NCBI GenBank assembly: GCA_946490455.1
Contig: CAMLXE010000128.1
Span: 1 to 5,623, forward strand
Direction: 5' to 3'
Length of the DNA: 5,623 bases
Source: an uncultured Desulfovibrio sp.
GTDB lineage: Bacteria > Desulfobacterota > Desulfovibrionia > Desulfovibrionales > Desulfovibrionaceae
The stretch's first letter is position 1. Each line of letters begins with the position of its first letter. This document shows, piece after piece, positions 5,532 through 5,623 of this stretch. The translations under genes and the position numbers were made by a program. Under the pieces are notes generated by a model. That model searched no databases. It saw only the letters and a list, made by a program, of their open reading frames with translations, and was not told the DNA's origin.

Positions 5532-5571
5532 CTGTTTGGCACGTTTCCGTTTTCAAGATGTATCTCGGTAG

Positions 5572-5580
5572 TTATACACA
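5572..5580 (+). other. DnaA box (perfect TTATNCACA match)
   Basis: TTATACACA matches the DnaA-box consensus exactly and is the same as the R2 box of E. coli oriC. It lies 199 bases upstream of the dnaA start codon, a common location for boxes used in origin firing and dnaA autoregulation. Confidence 0.75.
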
Positions 5581-5593
5581 GATATTAAAATAT

Positions 5594-5602
5594 TTTTCCA
5601 CA
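5594..5602 (+). other. Near-consensus DnaA box
   Basis: TTTTCCACA differs from TTATCCACA at one position and is in the same orientation as the box at 5572, 22 bases further on (about two helical turns). A third, weaker match, TTATTTACA, lies on the minus strand at 5507-5499. Confidence 0.55.
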
Positions 5603-5623
5603 ATTATATTTTTATTTATTTCC

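Larger units (their letters stand above)
5572..5623. other. Probable edge of the replication origin (oriC) with AT-rich unwinding element
   Basis: From 5581 to the window end only 6 of 43 bases are G or C, in sharp contrast to the genes. The stretch contains T/A-rich runs (5603-5621) next to two DnaA boxes in direct orientation, and lies upstream of dnaA. This is the usual make-up of a bacterial DNA unwinding element with its DnaA-binding sites. Only the start is visible, so more boxes and the rest of the AT-rich region should lie beyond 5623. A promoter upstream region with autoregulatory boxes is the main alternative. Confidence 0.6.

Noticed and set aside
5535..5550. TTGGCAC as half of a sigma54 promoter near the origin-like region
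   Set aside because: The required TTGC-type half does not follow at the right distance, so the match is incomplete.
5374..5556. Extension of dnaA to the ATG at 5556
   Set aside because: DnaA domain I begins at MKSQWREICDNL; the extra 61 residues cover repeat-rich leader DNA and look unlike protein.
1..5623. CRISPR array, tRNA or rRNA genes, insertion sequence or prophage signs
   Set aside because: I saw no regularly spaced repeats, no tRNA-like cloverleaf, and no transposase or integrase. All identified genes are housekeeping genes.

Overview
The window looks like ordinary chromosomal core DNA from a Desulfovibrionaceae-type bacterium (Desulfovibrio, Bilophila, Mailhella or a close relative). 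I base this on protein character: a 120-residue DksA with the full zinc finger, a 727-residue type III glutamine synthetase, and a DnaA whose C-terminus reads FSRRHSTVLKG instead of the usual FGGRDHTTV. Base composition is mid-range in the genes and drops sharply only at the right edge. The genus is an inference from remembered family sequences, not from a search.

Layout from left to right. On the minus strand lie the 5' part of an NFACT/RqcH-family gene (1-508, continuing off the left edge) and, 58 bases upstream of it, dksA (567-929). They probably form one dksA-NFACT transcription unit. A divergent intergenic region (930-1145) carries candidate promoters for dksA and for the plus-strand glutamine synthetase gene (1146-3329), which ends at a strong intrinsic terminator (3350-3383). 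About 540 bases follow with no recognisable gene but with several hand-found inverted repeats. Next come a terminator and the convergent minus-strand dnaA (3982-5373). The leader of dnaA (5374-5560) is rich in inverted repeats. The last about 50 bases hold a perfect DnaA box, a near-perfect one and a very AT-rich stretch, which together look like the start of a replication origin cut by the window edge.

The genes share a growth-control theme. DksA tunes RNA polymerase in the stringent response, the NFACT protein probably acts on obstructed large ribosomal subunits, glutamine synthetase assimilates ammonium, and DnaA fires replication. Physical coupling is supported only for dksA with the NFACT gene and for dnaA with the origin-like region.

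I did not find a new defence, mobile or biosynthetic system. The points most worth checking are the shortened, Asp-lacking DNA-recognition loop and the Glu-Asp Walker B of DnaA, the separation of dnaA from any dnaN on its downstream side, the repeat-rich dnaA leader, and the gene-free stretch between glnA and dnaA.
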